From Euryarchaeota archaeon UBA181 (GTDB lineage Archaea > Thermoplasmatota > Poseidoniia > Poseidoniales > Thalassarchaeaceae), in assembly GCA_002496725.1 (NCBI GenBank), contig DALI01000049.1:7753-71752 (forward strand): a DNA stretch of 64,000 nucleotides. The letters are read 5' to 3'. Below the pieces are notes generated by a model. It ran no database searches. It was given only the letters and a program-made list of their open reading frames with translations, and was not told the origin of the DNA. Numbering within the stretch: the stretch's first letter is position 1; every line of letters starts with the position of its first letter. Position numbers and translations under genes: made by a program. This document shows positions 27,536-36,553 of this stretch, in pieces.

Positions 27536-27859
27536 ATGAGTGGCAATGACGAAGTCGCTGAGGCCCTGAAAAGAGTAGCACAAGAGCTACAGGCAACGCT
27601 GTCCCAGATACAAAATGTAACTACACAACTAAGCGAACTATCTATCACAATTGATGCACTTTCGTCTCAAGACCCTGGAAAACCAGTATACAGGGCCATA
27701 GGAAGCCTTCTTCTCGAAGTAGAAGATAGGGATTCCCTGAAGGATGATCTCGAGTCATCGATGAGGGCCTTTCAAGAACATATGGATAGACTTTCCTCCA
27801 AGGAGGGCGAACTACGTAGCAATTATGATGCTCTAGTCAGCGCCTATGAATCACAGTGA
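27536..27859 (+). CDS. pfdB: Prefoldin subunit beta
   Basis: Beta subunit of the hexameric chaperone prefoldin, which passes unfolded proteins to the thermosome. The 107 residues show the expected coiled coil, beta-hairpin, coiled coil pattern: an N-terminal heptad helix (VAEALKRVAQELQATLSQIQ), the linker DPGKPVYRAIGSLLLEV, then a second coiled helix. ATG 27536 was chosen over 27509. The stop overlaps the next gene. Confidence 0.88.
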   Translation: MSGNDEVAEALKRVAQELQATLSQIQNVTTQLSELSITIDALSSQDPGKPVYRAIGSLLLEVEDRDSLKDDLESSMRAFQEHMDRLSSKEGELRSNYDALVSAYESQ

Positions 27860-27864
27860 GAGGC

Positions 27865-28695
27865 ATGACTGAATCATTCTCAGAAAAAAATAATCTCGGA
27901 GACGAGCTGAATTTAATGCTGGAATTGCTAGCAGTCGGTAAGGCAGAAGAAGCTAAGGTGATATCTCAAGAAATATTGGATAGATCCAGGTCCACCTCCG
28001 AGAGGAATCACGAGATAGAAGCTCGCGTCAGGGTTGAAAGAGCTTTGATTGGCGCCATCCCAGTCGAGACTATTGGGACTGAATTGAGATGGTGCGCGGA
28101 TAGGCTGAATGCTATTTCACCCGGCACCTCTTTACATGGCTTAGCACTATTGAATTTAGCTACATGGCATGCGAACAGGGGTGAGTCAATGATGGCTTTA
28201 GCTACTCATTCAGAAATATCCATCAATAACGGACACCCTCTGGATATCAACTCTTTATCTCGATTAGAAGTTGGGAGGATACTATCCGCCATGAAAGATT
28301 ACGGCCCTTCTATGAGGCACCTATGGTCAGCTAGGAACGGATTCATTGAGCTTAAGATGTATCCCGAGGCAATATCCTCCTCACTAGAATGGCTCGATTT
28401 AGCTCTCGATGATGTTAGTTCGGATTCGCCAAACATGTCTTCGATATTAGAGAATGCCAAACCGCGCGCCGGGCCTGGCAATACCTATCTTTCCTCAAAT
28501 CGAGATGATGTCAAATCCGTTGTTGAGTATCTGTTCCCACTACTAACCGAAGATCTATCTGGAATATCGAGAATTGATCTAGGGCTTATTCTGGAAGCCT
28601 CTGATAAATTAGACAGGGAAATTTGGAAGAACGCAATTTTAGCAAGGATTGATGAGATTCAAGATCCTAACATTTTGGAAGAGCTCCAATCATGA
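27865..28695 (+). CDS. Helical (TPR-like) protein, unknown function
   Basis: About 276 residues, almost entirely predicted helix, rich in Leu/Ala with TPR-like spacing (for example LHGLALLNLATWHANRG and SLSRLEVGRILSAMKDYG). No enzyme motif or membrane segment. It is the last gene of the exosome/prefoldin run, and its 3' end overlaps the convergent Nudix gene by 37 bases. It may be a scaffold; the fold call is by pattern only. Start ATG 27865 or GTG 27856, which overlaps the pfdB stop. Confidence 0.6.
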   Translation: MTESFSEKNNLGDELNLMLELLAVGKAEEAKVISQEILDRSRSTSERNHEIEARVRVERALIGAIPVETIGTELRWCADRLNAISPGTSLHGLALLNLATWHANRGESMMALATHSEISINNGHPLDINSLSRLEVGRILSAMKDYGPSMRHLWSARNGFIELKMYPEAISSSLEWLDLALDDVSSDSPNMSSILENAKPRAGPGNTYLSSNRDDVKSVVEYLFPLLTEDLSGISRIDLGLILEASDKLDREIWKNAILARIDEIQDPNILEELQS

Positions 28696-29051
28696 CTCTT
28701 GATACGCTCTATCTCTTCTTCATCCCATGATAGCCTAGAGGGGACATCAATACACCATCCAACTTCCTCTATTGAGGAATCTTCGGATACCCATGGTTCC
28801 GGAACTGGTTCATCATTAACTTCAACCAATACAACGACCCCATCTTTCACTAGCTTCGTTTCATATGAAATGGCGGTCCCAAGTAGGCCTGTTTCCTCGT
28901 ATAGCTCCCTCAATGCGGCAACATCCCACTCCTCGTCTTTCATTACATTCCCTCCTGGTAGCTCCCAACCTCTCTCTCGATGCAAAACCATCACCCAAGG
29001 ATTTCCAAGATCAGCTCCTTTACTAGAATAAACCCAACATACTACAAACAC
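28659..29051 (-). CDS. Nudix hydrolase
   Basis: Pyrophosphohydrolase of a nucleoside diphosphate linked to another group; the substrate is not predictable. The Nudix box is complete: Gly, five residues, Glu, seven residues, then RELYEETGL, preceded by WELPGG. 130 residues, a minimal one-domain enzyme. The GTG start overlaps the stop of the upstream TPR-like gene (TAGTG), so the two are translationally coupled. Confidence 0.85.
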   Translation of the reverse strand: MFVVCWVYSSKGADLGNPWVMVLHRERGWELPGGNVMKDEEWDVAALRELYEETGLLGTAISYETKLVKDGVVVLVEVNDEPVPEPWVSEDSSIEEVGWCIDVPSRLSWDEEEIERIKSHDWSSSKMLGS

Positions 29052-30046
29052 TATTCTCCCTCCATTCTCCCACGTAGTCCTTCATGAATTTCCAACGCAC
29101 CTTCGACGCCTTGGGTAGCCATCCTCCTGGACATAAAGAAAGCCTCAGAAACCCTACCACTGTTTATGAGCTCTTGGACTTCCAGCAAAGGGTCGTCTAC
29201 AGATTCCCCCATCTCAGTTAATTCTGTATACTCTGGAGTAGCCATATCTTCCATCTTCCTAAGGAAGTCGACTCGTTGCTTCACCCCAGGAGATGTCCAA
29301 GCGGTCTTCTCGACTCCATCGATTTCATTTTCCATCCTCACTTTAAACTCATCACGGACAGGATTAGATGGAAAGCATACTTGGGCTTGATCATAGCAAA
29401 GCCATGCATCACTATACTCCATTCTTCTCTCGTGCATTCTACCCAGAGAGGTCCAAGCCTCATGGTTAGAAGGCCTCTGAGCTAGAATTAACCTTGATAG
29501 CCTCAGGAATTGCTCTTCATCTCCAGAATCCCTTATTCTTTCAATCCTTCTGGAGAAAAGAACATTCGCGCGCCTATCTCTAAGATCAAGCTTTCCAGCA
29601 CGATCTAGGAAGTCTGCAAGTAGTGATTCTGAGACTGATACTAATTTCCACCAATGATCCGGATCTAGGGGGTCCGCATCCAATGAGGCATCTAGCAAAA
29701 GGGCGCCCGATGTAAGGAAGTCTATCCCGTCAAGTTGAATAAGATGCTCGGGCTTCCTTCCCAGGACGGCAAAAAGGTCTTCCAATGCCGATCTGATGCC
29801 TATTGTGTCCCCTAACAGTACCTTCACCCTGACAAGATTCTTCCAGTTCTCAGGGTTTGTGAAATCGTACAGAACCGCCTGACGCGCGCTTTGCTCGCCC
29901 CACTCAAGATTAACGGATCTATCCGGGTCGACTACTCCATTGGCATCAAGTGCCAGGGAAACGTATTTCTCAGATTGGCTCCTGTGTCTATCTCCAAGAC
30001 TTCTTCTTGGATGTTGCAGACTATCTGAGATATCTAACTTCGACAT
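29051..30046 (-). CDS. TPR-repeat protein, unknown function
   Basis: 331 residues. At least one good TPR pair is visible (HEAWTSLGRMHERRMEYSDA, then CYDQAQVCFPSNP), with similar helical spacing earlier (PENWKNLVRVKVLLGD). The C-terminus is charged. No signal peptide or membrane helix. It sits between a UbiD-family gene (seven-base gap) and a Nudix gene (overlap), probably one operon. Probably a soluble scaffold or adaptor; function unknown. Confidence 0.65.
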   Translation of the reverse strand: MSKLDISDSLQHPRRSLGDRHRSQSEKYVSLALDANGVVDPDRSVNLEWGEQSARQAVLYDFTNPENWKNLVRVKVLLGDTIGIRSALEDLFAVLGRKPEHLIQLDGIDFLTSGALLLDASLDADPLDPDHWWKLVSVSESLLADFLDRAGKLDLRDRRANVLFSRRIERIRDSGDEEQFLRLSRLILAQRPSNHEAWTSLGRMHERRMEYSDAWLCYDQAQVCFPSNPVRDEFKVRMENEIDGVEKTAWTSPGVKQRVDFLRKMEDMATPEYTELTEMGESVDDPLLEVQELINSGRVSEAFFMSRRMATQGVEGALEIHEGLRGRMEGE

Positions 30047-30053
30047 ATGGACA

Positions 30054-31367
30054 TCACAAAACCGACTCGTAAGGGGATCTATCTATGCCCGGGGTCAATG
30101 TTGCATCCATGCCAATCTTACTGGTAATCCCATCTTCGCTACGACTTGGATCAAGACTCGAGCCCCTCTGTCCCGTCAAGATCATGGTATCCTTGTCAGG
30201 TTGCCATCTAGTCATCAGTGCCCACTCGACCCTTTTGGAATCAGAAATATCGATATCTGTGTCTACGACAACAACTTGCTTCATTGAGGGGTGCCCCTGA
30301 AAAGCCGCTTCTATAGCTAACATACCGTCTCCTTCTTTCTTTGGTACTATCTGCACTACTGATGAAAGCCATCCACAACCACCATCGGTCATCTGCACGT
30401 CAACACATTCTACTACCTTGGAAACAGAATTCTTGATCGTTGGAGCCCTTGGCATCCCCATAAGAGTTCTATGCTCGATCCCAGTTGGAATAAGGGCATG
30501 GAATATTGGATCAATTCGATGATTGACTTTCTCATATCTTATGACGTGCTCCTGCCTGATATCGTCTACCGTACCCGTGATATCCACGTAAGGCCCCTCA
30601 TCATCCCTCTCAGTGGTTATTTTGGCTTCCATGGCATATTCTGCGTCTGCCGGTACCATCACGCCATTAGGGAGTATTACCACCTTCAGAGGAGTTCCGT
30701 GTAGCTTTCTGTGTAGGGACGAGGCGACTGTCAACTCATCCACATAATCCGAGAAAGACATAGCAGCTGCCAAAAGAACGGTTGGATCAGCACCATTCAC
30801 TACGGCTATTGGAACGTCCTCCCCGGCTTCTGCAGCTTCTGCACTGATGGTCCTCAGATGCCTAGGGACAAGCCTAGCCACCGTATGCTCAGGATCTCTT
30901 AGTAACTGACGATGGAAAGACACATTCCTGATTCCTGAATACTGAGCAACAATTATTGATGCCGATTGGTATCTACCTCCATCCTCTCTGAAATGCCAAG
31001 GAATTGGAATCTTCGTCAAATCTACCTTTTCTTGACCCGACTGCATCACAGGAGCTTCAGACGCCTCTACAATCTCTGGCTCCGATGGATTTTCCATGGC
31101 CCATGCTAATACATCAATCAGGTCTCCAGGTGAGATATCAAACATTTCGCATAGCCTAGATTTTTCTAAAACATTCAGAGCGGCCCTATGGCCTGGTGCT
31201 TCATCTATCTCATCGAAAATAAGTGGAACATCTCCTAGACGGTTAGAGGCATCTATCATGCCGTGCAATACACTAATTGTTTCCTTTACGTTCATGACGT
31301 CTCCAAGCATGTCCCGGAAGGCCATATCAGGGGGCGGAGTCAATACATGCTTGAATGTTAGTGACAT
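30054..31367 (-). CDS. UbiD-family decarboxylase, candidate anhydromevalonate phosphate decarboxylase
   Basis: Prenylated-FMN-dependent (de)carboxylase family. PWHFREDGGRYQSAS, RNVSFHRQLL and VPADAEYAMEAKI are UbiD blocks; FVDITG-type EGPYVDITGTVDDIR follows, with Glu residues where the family places its active-site acids. 437 residues is the size of archaeal proteins acting on trans-anhydromevalonate 5-phosphate, shorter than bacterial UbiD (about 490). Isopentenyl phosphate kinase, the last step of that archaeal mevalonate route, is at 36554. The alternative is the decarboxylation step of futalosine menaquinone synthesis, since MqnA, MqnE and MqnD are in the window. The family is certain; the choice between roles is inference. 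Confidence 0.75.
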   Translation of the reverse strand: MSLTFKHVLTPPPDMAFRDMLGDVMNVKETISVLHGMIDASNRLGDVPLIFDEIDEAPGHRAALNVLEKSRLCEMFDISPGDLIDVLAWAMENPSEPEIVEASEAPVMQSGQEKVDLTKIPIPWHFREDGGRYQSASIIVAQYSGIRNVSFHRQLLRDPEHTVARLVPRHLRTISAEAAEAGEDVPIAVVNGADPTVLLAAAMSFSDYVDELTVASSLHRKLHGTPLKVVILPNGVMVPADAEYAMEAKITTERDDEGPYVDITGTVDDIRQEHVIRYEKVNHRIDPIFHALIPTGIEHRTLMGMPRAPTIKNSVSKVVECVDVQMTDGGCGWLSSVVQIVPKKEGDGMLAIEAAFQGHPSMKQVVVVDTDIDISDSKRVEWALMTRWQPDKDTMILTGQRGSSLDPSRSEDGITSKIGMDATLTPGIDRSPYESVL

Positions 31368-31458
31368 TAACCCCCTCTAGCCCCTACTAAGCACAGGCTA
31401 CCCCGTCACGCTCTTATACCCCATGAGGGTCGGCGAGACGTCATTCTGAGGTGTCATT

Positions 31459-31899
31459 TTGGGTAGAGGTCTTTTCTCCGGACAGAAGATGAAGACCGAT
31501 AGGAAGAGATATCGCTGGAAGGAGCGCAAGTTCAGAGACCGTCAATTCAAGCAGCAGAGGGGCGGCGTACTGAAGCACGACCCACTGGTGGGAAGTACTC
31601 AAGCTAAGGGAATAGTTATAGAAAAAGTAGGTTTTGAGGCCAAACAGCCTAATTCTGGAATTCGTAAGGCAGTGAAGATAAGTCTGATAAAGACTGGAAA
31701 TCAACTTACTGCCTTCGCTCCAGGGGATGGTGCTATTTCATTCATAGACGAGCATGACGAGGTCCTCGTAGAGGGCATCGGAGGAAGCAAAGGTAGGTCA
31801 TATGGTGATCTTCCGGGTGTCAGATACAAGGTTATCAAGGTAAACGGCGTTTCACTTGATGAAATGGTCAGAGGACGCAAGGAAAAGCCAATCAGGTAG
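31459..31899 (+). CDS. rps12: Ribosomal protein S12 (uS12)
   Basis: Decoding-centre protein of the small subunit. [17 protein letters not shown] is the universal PNS loop, and [17 protein letters not shown] the conserved C-terminal block; TAFAPGDGA and INEHDEV-like [15 protein letters not shown] also match. TTG 31459 gives the full archaeal N-terminus ([17 protein letters not shown]); ATG 31489 would cut into it. It opens the S12-S7-EF-2 cluster and diverges from the UbiD gene; no EF-1 alpha follows. Confidence 0.93.
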   Translation: MGRGLFSGQKMKTDRKRYRWKERKFRDRQFKQQRGGVLKHDPLVGSTQAKGIVIEKVGFEAKQPNSGIRKAVKISLIKTGNQLTAFAPGDGAISFIDEHDEVLVEGIGGSKGRSYGDLPGVRYKVIKVNGVSLDEMVRGRKEKPIR

Positions 31900-31906
31900 T
31901 GTTGTG

Positions 31907-32524
31907 ATGTCCGAAGAATCAATTCAGGAAGCTACTGCGGTAGAGGCCCCCATTGCTGGAATTGGGACAATGGTTTTCGGAAAGTGGGATGCAACTGAAG
32001 TTACTTGCTCAGATCCCGGACTAGCACCATACATCAACTTGACAACAATAGGTACCCCTCACAGCGGAGGCCGGCATGCTAATGCATGGTTTGGAAAATC
32101 AAAACTTTCAGTAGTTGAGAGATTCATCAATAATCTGATGAGGACAGGAAAATTCTCTGGAAAGAAGCAACATTGTGCGAAGGCGTACGAAGCGGCCCTC
32201 GATTCAATCAATGAGAGGAGTGGAGAGAATCCCCTCCAATCGTTTATCGACGCGATCGTTGAGGCCGCCCCTTGCGAAGAGATTACTAGAATCAAGCAAG
32301 GAGCTGTTAGCACTCCTAAGGCCGTCGACTCTTCTCCAAGCAGGAGATTAGATATCGCATTGAGGAACCTAGCAATAGGTTGCACATCAGCTACAGCCGG
32401 CAGTAAGAGGACATTGGTACAGGGAATAGTCAGTGAAATTTCCAAGGCTGCAGAGGGAGATGTTGCAGCTTTCTCCATAGGAAAGAGGGAAGAAATCGAA
32501 CGTGTCGCCGCTTCCGCAAGGTAA
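31907..32524 (+). CDS. rps7: Ribosomal protein S7 (uS7)
   Basis: Primary rRNA-binding protein of the small-subunit head. VVERFINNLMRTGKFSGKK and KAYEAALDSINERSGENPLQ are the conserved helices, followed by RRLDIALRNLAIGC. 205 residues from ATG 31907, with an acidic/neutral N-terminal extension of about 20 residues as in other archaea. It starts seven bases after rps12, so the two are one transcript. Confidence 0.93.
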   Translation: MSEESIQEATAVEAPIAGIGTMVFGKWDATEVTCSDPGLAPYINLTTIGTPHSGGRHANAWFGKSKLSVVERFINNLMRTGKFSGKKQHCAKAYEAALDSINERSGENPLQSFIDAIVEAAPCEEITRIKQGAVSTPKAVDSSPSRRLDIALRNLAIGCTSATAGSKRTLVQGIVSEISKAAEGDVAAFSIGKREEIERVAASAR

Positions 32525-32530
32525 TACTCG

Positions 32531-32553
32531 AGTAGTCTTTCGGTCTACTTTTT
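32531..32553 (+). terminator. Hairpin plus T-run after rps7
   Basis: AGTAG (32531-32535) pairs with CTACT (32545-32549) across a nine-base loop and runs directly into a T-tract (32549-32553). It lies seven bases after rps7 and before the EF-2 gene, so it probably ends the rps12-rps7 transcript. The stem is short. Confidence 0.45.
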
Positions 32554-32570
32554 ACTTCTTGCTACAATCG

Positions 32571-32580
32571 GATTTATGAA
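32571..32580 (+). promoter_or_regulatory. Possible TATA element for the EF-2 gene
   Basis: GATTTATGAA lies about 40 bases before the EF-2 ATG. The leader also contains GAGGAATTGAG just before the ATG, a Shine-Dalgarno-like element, so this mRNA would have a short 5' UTR rather than being leaderless. Confidence 0.3.
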
Positions 32581-32616
32581 CCAAAGTCAGGTGGCTCGAC
32601 CCATAGAGGAATTGAG

Positions 32617-34824
32617 ATGGGTCGTAAGGAAGACAACATCAAGAGAGCTACAGAGATAATGCACGACCGTGACCATATCAGAAACATTGCAATTGCCGCT
32701 CATATCGATCATGGCAAGACCACGCTTTCGGATAATCTGATTGCCGGTGCTGGAATGATGTCAGAAGATCTTGCAGGTAAGTCAAGGGTTCTCGATTTCG
32801 ATGAACAGGAAAGTGCGCGTGGCATCACAATCAATGCTGCAAGTGCATCGATGGTCCACGTTGTTGGTGGACAAGACTACCTGATAAATCTCATCGATAC
32901 CCCTGGGCACGTTGACTTCGGAGGAGACGTTACAAGGGCCATGAGGGCCGTAGATGGATGTATAATTCTAGCATGTGCAGTAGAGGGAACCATGCCTCAG
33001 ACAGAAACCGTTGTCCGTCAGGCACTCAAGGAGAAGGTCCGACCAGTACTTTTCATAAACAAGGTTGATCGTTTGATTAATGAGTTACAAATAGATGGCC
33101 CAGAGATGATGGCCAGATTTGAGAAGATAATCACCAAGGTCAATAAATTGATTTCTACCTATGCACCAGAGGAATTGAGAAGGGACTGGCAGGTTTCAGT
33201 TCAGAAGGGGACCGTTGCCTTCGGCTCCGCATACTACAACTGGGGCATGTCCATTCCTTACATGCAAAAAAGCAACATCAACTTCAAGCAGATTTTTGAG
33301 TTCTGCCATAACGATAATCAGAAAGAACTGGCAAAGCTCGCACCAGTACACACCGTACTACTCGATATGACTGTTGAGAAGCACCCCTCTCCTGTAATAG
33401 CTCAGAAGTACAGAATTCCTAATATTTGGCAGGGTGATTTGGAATCAGGAGTTGGTAAGGCTATGATGGATTGTGATCCAGATGGCCCACTTTCATTGAT
33501 GATTACAAAGATCTGGATGGATCCACATGCAGGAGAGGTAGCCGTCGGAAGAGTATACTCGGGTAGAATAAAACATGGTGAGTCCGTGTGGGCAATTGGT
33601 GCCGCAAAGGCAGAGAGGGTTCAACAGGTCGGTATGATGGTTGGTGGCGATAGAATCGCTACCTCAGAGGTAACATCTGGAAACATTGCGGCTATTACTG
33701 GAATACGCAGTGCCGCCGCTGGTGTAACGATCTCCAGAGAAAAAGACGCCCCTCCATTCGAGGCCATTAGGCATATCTCAGAACCTGTAGTCACGGTTGC
33801 TGTCGAGCCTAAGTCAATGAAAGACCTCCCTAAGTTCATCGATGCATTGAGGGGTCTCGCGAAGGCAGACGCTTCTCTGGAGGTCTCAACTAATCAAGAA
33901 ACTGGTGAGGCCCTACTAGCTGGTATGGGGGAGCTCCATCTGGAGATTACTGTGTACAGACTGGAGGAGGAGCAGGGAATCAAGGTTAAGGTAAGTGAGC
34001 CAATTGTGGTTTACAGGGAATCCGTTCAGAGTGATAACAAGGGGAGTGCATTTGAAGGTAAGTCTCCAAATAGGCACAACAGATTTTACATAGAGACAGA
34101 GCCACTTCCAGATATTGTTGTTGATAAGCTCAGAGCCGGTGAATTTAGAGACGGGACAGTCAGGGCCAAAGACTCTAAAGAAATCGGTGATCAGTTCGCA
34201 GAGCTCGGTATGAACAAAGATTTGATGCGCAAGATTTACGCTATCAATGGCACCAACGTACTAGTAAATGATACCAAGGGAATTCAGAATCTGCATGAGA
34301 CCAGAGAGCTAATAATCGATGGTTTCAATGACGTCTGTAAGAAGGGCCCAGTTGCTGATGAACCATTGATGGGAGTTATGGTAAGGCTAGTTGATGCAAA
34401 ACTGCATGAGGATGCCATACACAGGGGTCCCGCGCAAACAATCCCTGCTGTGAGAAACGCGGTCAAGGGTGCTTTTATGAGATCCAGGCCAGTAATATTT
34501 GAGCCAATTCAGAAGATTCAGATTGACTCTCCGAATGATGTTATCGGAGGAGTAACTAGAGAAGTCTCAACAAGGAGGGGAATTATCGAGGACATGCCAG
34601 TGGAAGATGGCGTAACCAAGGTAATCGGAACTATTCCAGTAGCTGAGACATTCGGTTTCTCGAATGATATACGAGCTGCGAGCCAGGGAAGGGCGATTTG
34701 GAACATGGAAAATGCCGGTTTCGTTCACTTACCACCGAATCTGTTTGAGAAGGTAACTTCTGAGATCAGGGAAAGAAAGGGTCTCAAAGCTGAAATTCCA
34801 GGTGAGCTACATTACCAGGACTAG
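32617..34824 (+). CDS. fusA: Elongation factor 2
   Basis: Translocation GTPase. AHIDHGKTTLSDNLI (G1), DTPGHVDFGGDV (G3) and FINKVDRLI (G4) are intact. His602 in EDAIHRGPAQT is the diphthamide site, consistent with dph6 at 22414-23166. 735 residues, normal for archaeal aEF-2. It follows rps7 after a likely terminator and its own promoter. EF-1 alpha, which usually comes next, is absent; a convergent isoprenoid gene follows after two bases. Confidence 0.97.
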   Translation: MGRKEDNIKRATEIMHDRDHIRNIAIAAHIDHGKTTLSDNLIAGAGMMSEDLAGKSRVLDFDEQESARGITINAASASMVHVVGGQDYLINLIDTPGHVDFGGDVTRAMRAVDGCIILACAVEGTMPQTETVVRQALKEKVRPVLFINKVDRLINELQIDGPEMMARFEKIITKVNKLISTYAPEELRRDWQVSVQKGTVAFGSAYYNWGMSIPYMQKSNINFKQIFEFCHNDNQKELAKLAPVHTVLLDMTVEKHPSPVIAQKYRIPNIWQGDLESGVGKAMMDCDPDGPLSLMITKIWMDPHAGEVAVGRVYSGRIKHGESVWAIGAAKAERVQQVGMMVGGDRIATSEVTSGNIAAITGIRSAAAGVTISREKDAPPFEAIRHISEPVVTVAVEPKSMKDLPKFIDALRGLAKADASLEVSTNQETGEALLAGMGELHLEITVYRLEEEQGIKVKVSEPIVVYRESVQSDNKGSAFEGKSPNRHNRFYIETEPLPDIVVDKLRAGEFRDGTVRAKDSKEIGDQFAELGMNKDLMRKIYAINGTNVLVNDTKGIQNLHETRELIIDGFNDVCKKGPVADEPLMGVMVRLVDAKLHEDAIHRGPAQTIPAVRNAVKGAFMRSRPVIFEPIQKIQIDSPNDVIGGVTREVSTRRGIIEDMPVEDGVTKVIGTIPVAETFGFSNDIRAASQGRAIWNMENAGFVHLPPNLFEKVTSEIRERKGLKAEIPGELHYQD

Positions 34825-34826
34825 AC

Positions 34827-36515
34827 TCAGTTAATTCTGATTAGTTGGAAATCAGTCATCTCTCTGAGTATGGATACTGAGTCGGAATCGCCTAGAATAT
34901 CCAAGCACGAATGGGCCTTTGAATGGTGGAACATAGCCCTGTCCTTGGCATATTGTATAGATCCGTTGTCATGAAGTTCCTGCACGGCCTTAGCTAGTAG
35001 CTCTGATTCACACTCCCCTGATCCGTAAGCTTCTCTGAAGGATGGGAGCTCTTTCCCTGTGCCTAAAGCATGAATCGCTATCAGAGTTCTTTTTCCTTGA
35101 ACAATATCGGAACCTGCGGGTTTACCCAGTGTCTCAGTATCTCCCGTGATGTCAATCAAATCATCCATCAACTGAAAGCACAGGCCCATATTAAGGCCCC
35201 ATTCCGCCATTGATTCAACTATTTGTTCCGTCGCCCCGGATAATTTTGCTCCTGTCATTGCACAGGTCTCGAACATTGCCGAAGTCTTACCAGCGATCAT
35301 CTCTATGTATTCATCTTCAGAAACATGTTCCCTTTTCTCGAATTCCATATCAATCATCTGACCTTCAGCAACCCTCCTGACCATCTCACCAATAGATTTG
35401 ACCAAGAAAACTAGGTCATCCGAAATTATGTCATCAGACTCAGCGAGAATTTCAAATGCTACTGCGAGCATAGCATCTCCAGCATTAATTGCGGTCGCGT
35501 CATCATAAGCAACGTGTACTGCATCCAAGCCCCTTCTAATCGGATCTTGATCCATGATGTCATCATGAACCAACGTGAAGTTGTGAATAATTTCTATAGA
35601 TGCTCCAAGGGTCGTATGGCCTGCATTTGATTGGCCCACTGCGTCTCCAACAAGTTTCGGCAAGATAGCCCTCAACCTCTTTCCCCCTCCCGTGAAAAGG
35701 TGAGTCATTGCCCCATGCAACCTTTCTTGTTTTATCTTAGACAAGCTCATCAGAATTTCATCCTCGACAGTTTCCCTATGCTCCTTTAATGCCGCCATTA
35801 GCGAAGAACCAGGTGATATTACCACGCTTCCAATGTCCACTTCTCCGAATTTAACCACACCGACCCGTTTATTGATGCCTGTTAGATTTGGATAATCTCC
35901 CTCAAGGAACTCCATCCATAGTAGTCTGAACCAAGGAGCTACTAGCTCGTCCTCCCACTTTCCAGAACCCTCCATAATATCTGATATCTCCTCTGAATCT
36001 ACCCACATGTATGAAGAAATTTCATTTTCATTAGGATTGATATCCAAGGAATCAACTTTAGTTATGAGTACGTGGTCAACTTCGTTTTCTAACCACTCAT
36101 CGTTCCACCTGCACTTGTATTGAAAAGCTCCAAGATGTACGAAAACTAGGGAATCAGCTCTCTCCTTGCTTATTCCCAATTCTTGAGGGAGCTTCCTTCT
36201 TGCGGCATTGATACAACCCTGTACGGGATCGTCATTTTCCCCTTCAATATCCAGGGGATGGCTACAGCAACTGTTGGCCCAGATCCCAGGGAATGTAATT
36301 TTCTCAGAGGAACGTTGCTGAATTAGTAGTCTATTCTCCGAATCAAAAATAAGTACACTGAATGCGCGATGTAGCAAACCCTCACCGTTATGGCAAACTA
36401 ATTTGCTCGCAGCCCCCATCATTTTGTCATTATGGTCAACCAGAATACACGACTCTGCCATCATTTCAGCCTGTGAGTTGTCATGCCCGGAAAGAGCGTT
36501 CGTCCCATCGGCCAT
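34827..36515 (-). CDS. Fused IPP isomerase (type 1) and polyprenyl diphosphate synthase
   Basis: A two-domain protein of 562 residues. Residues 1 to about 215 are a Nudix-fold type 1 isopentenyl diphosphate isomerase: IWANSCCSHPL with the catalytic Cys84, and WLENEVDHV with the catalytic Glu. From about residue 235 a trans-prenyltransferase follows: GGGKRLRAILP (IPP-binding Arg), LVHDDIMDQD (first Asp-rich motif, 318-322), and QLMDDLIDITGD (second motif). The short residues before DDIMD suggest a geranylgeranyl-length product, but the chain length is not certain. Fusion would pass DMAPP directly to chain elongation. Isopentenyl phosphate kinase is the next gene upstream, 38 bases away on the same strand, so the whole end of the pathway is one operon. 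Confidence 0.92.
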   Translation of the reverse strand: MADGTNALSGHDNSQAEMMAESCILVDHNDKMMGAASKLVCHNGEGLLHRAFSVLIFDSENRLLIQQRSSEKITFPGIWANSCCSHPLDIEGENDDPVQGCINAARRKLPQELGISKERADSLVFVHLGAFQYKCRWNDEWLENEVDHVLITKVDSLDINPNENEISSYMWVDSEEISDIMEGSGKWEDELVAPWFRLLWMEFLEGDYPNLTGINKRVGVVKFGEVDIGSVVISPGSSLMAALKEHRETVEDEILMSLSKIKQERLHGAMTHLFTGGGKRLRAILPKLVGDAVGQSNAGHTTLGASIEIIHNFTLVHDDIMDQDPIRRGLDAVHVAYDDATAINAGDAMLAVAFEILAESDDIISDDLVFLVKSIGEMVRRVAEGQMIDMEFEKREHVSEDEYIEMIAGKTSAMFETCAMTGAKLSGATEQIVESMAEWGLNMGLCFQLMDDLIDITGDTETLGKPAGSDIVQGKRTLIAIHALGTGKELPSFREAYGSGECESELLAKAVQELHDNGSIQYAKDRAMFHHSKAHSCLDILGDSDSVSILREMTDFQLIRIN

Positions 36516-36553
36516 GCTATTGCGAGAAACCTACGACATATAACAGAATCCAA

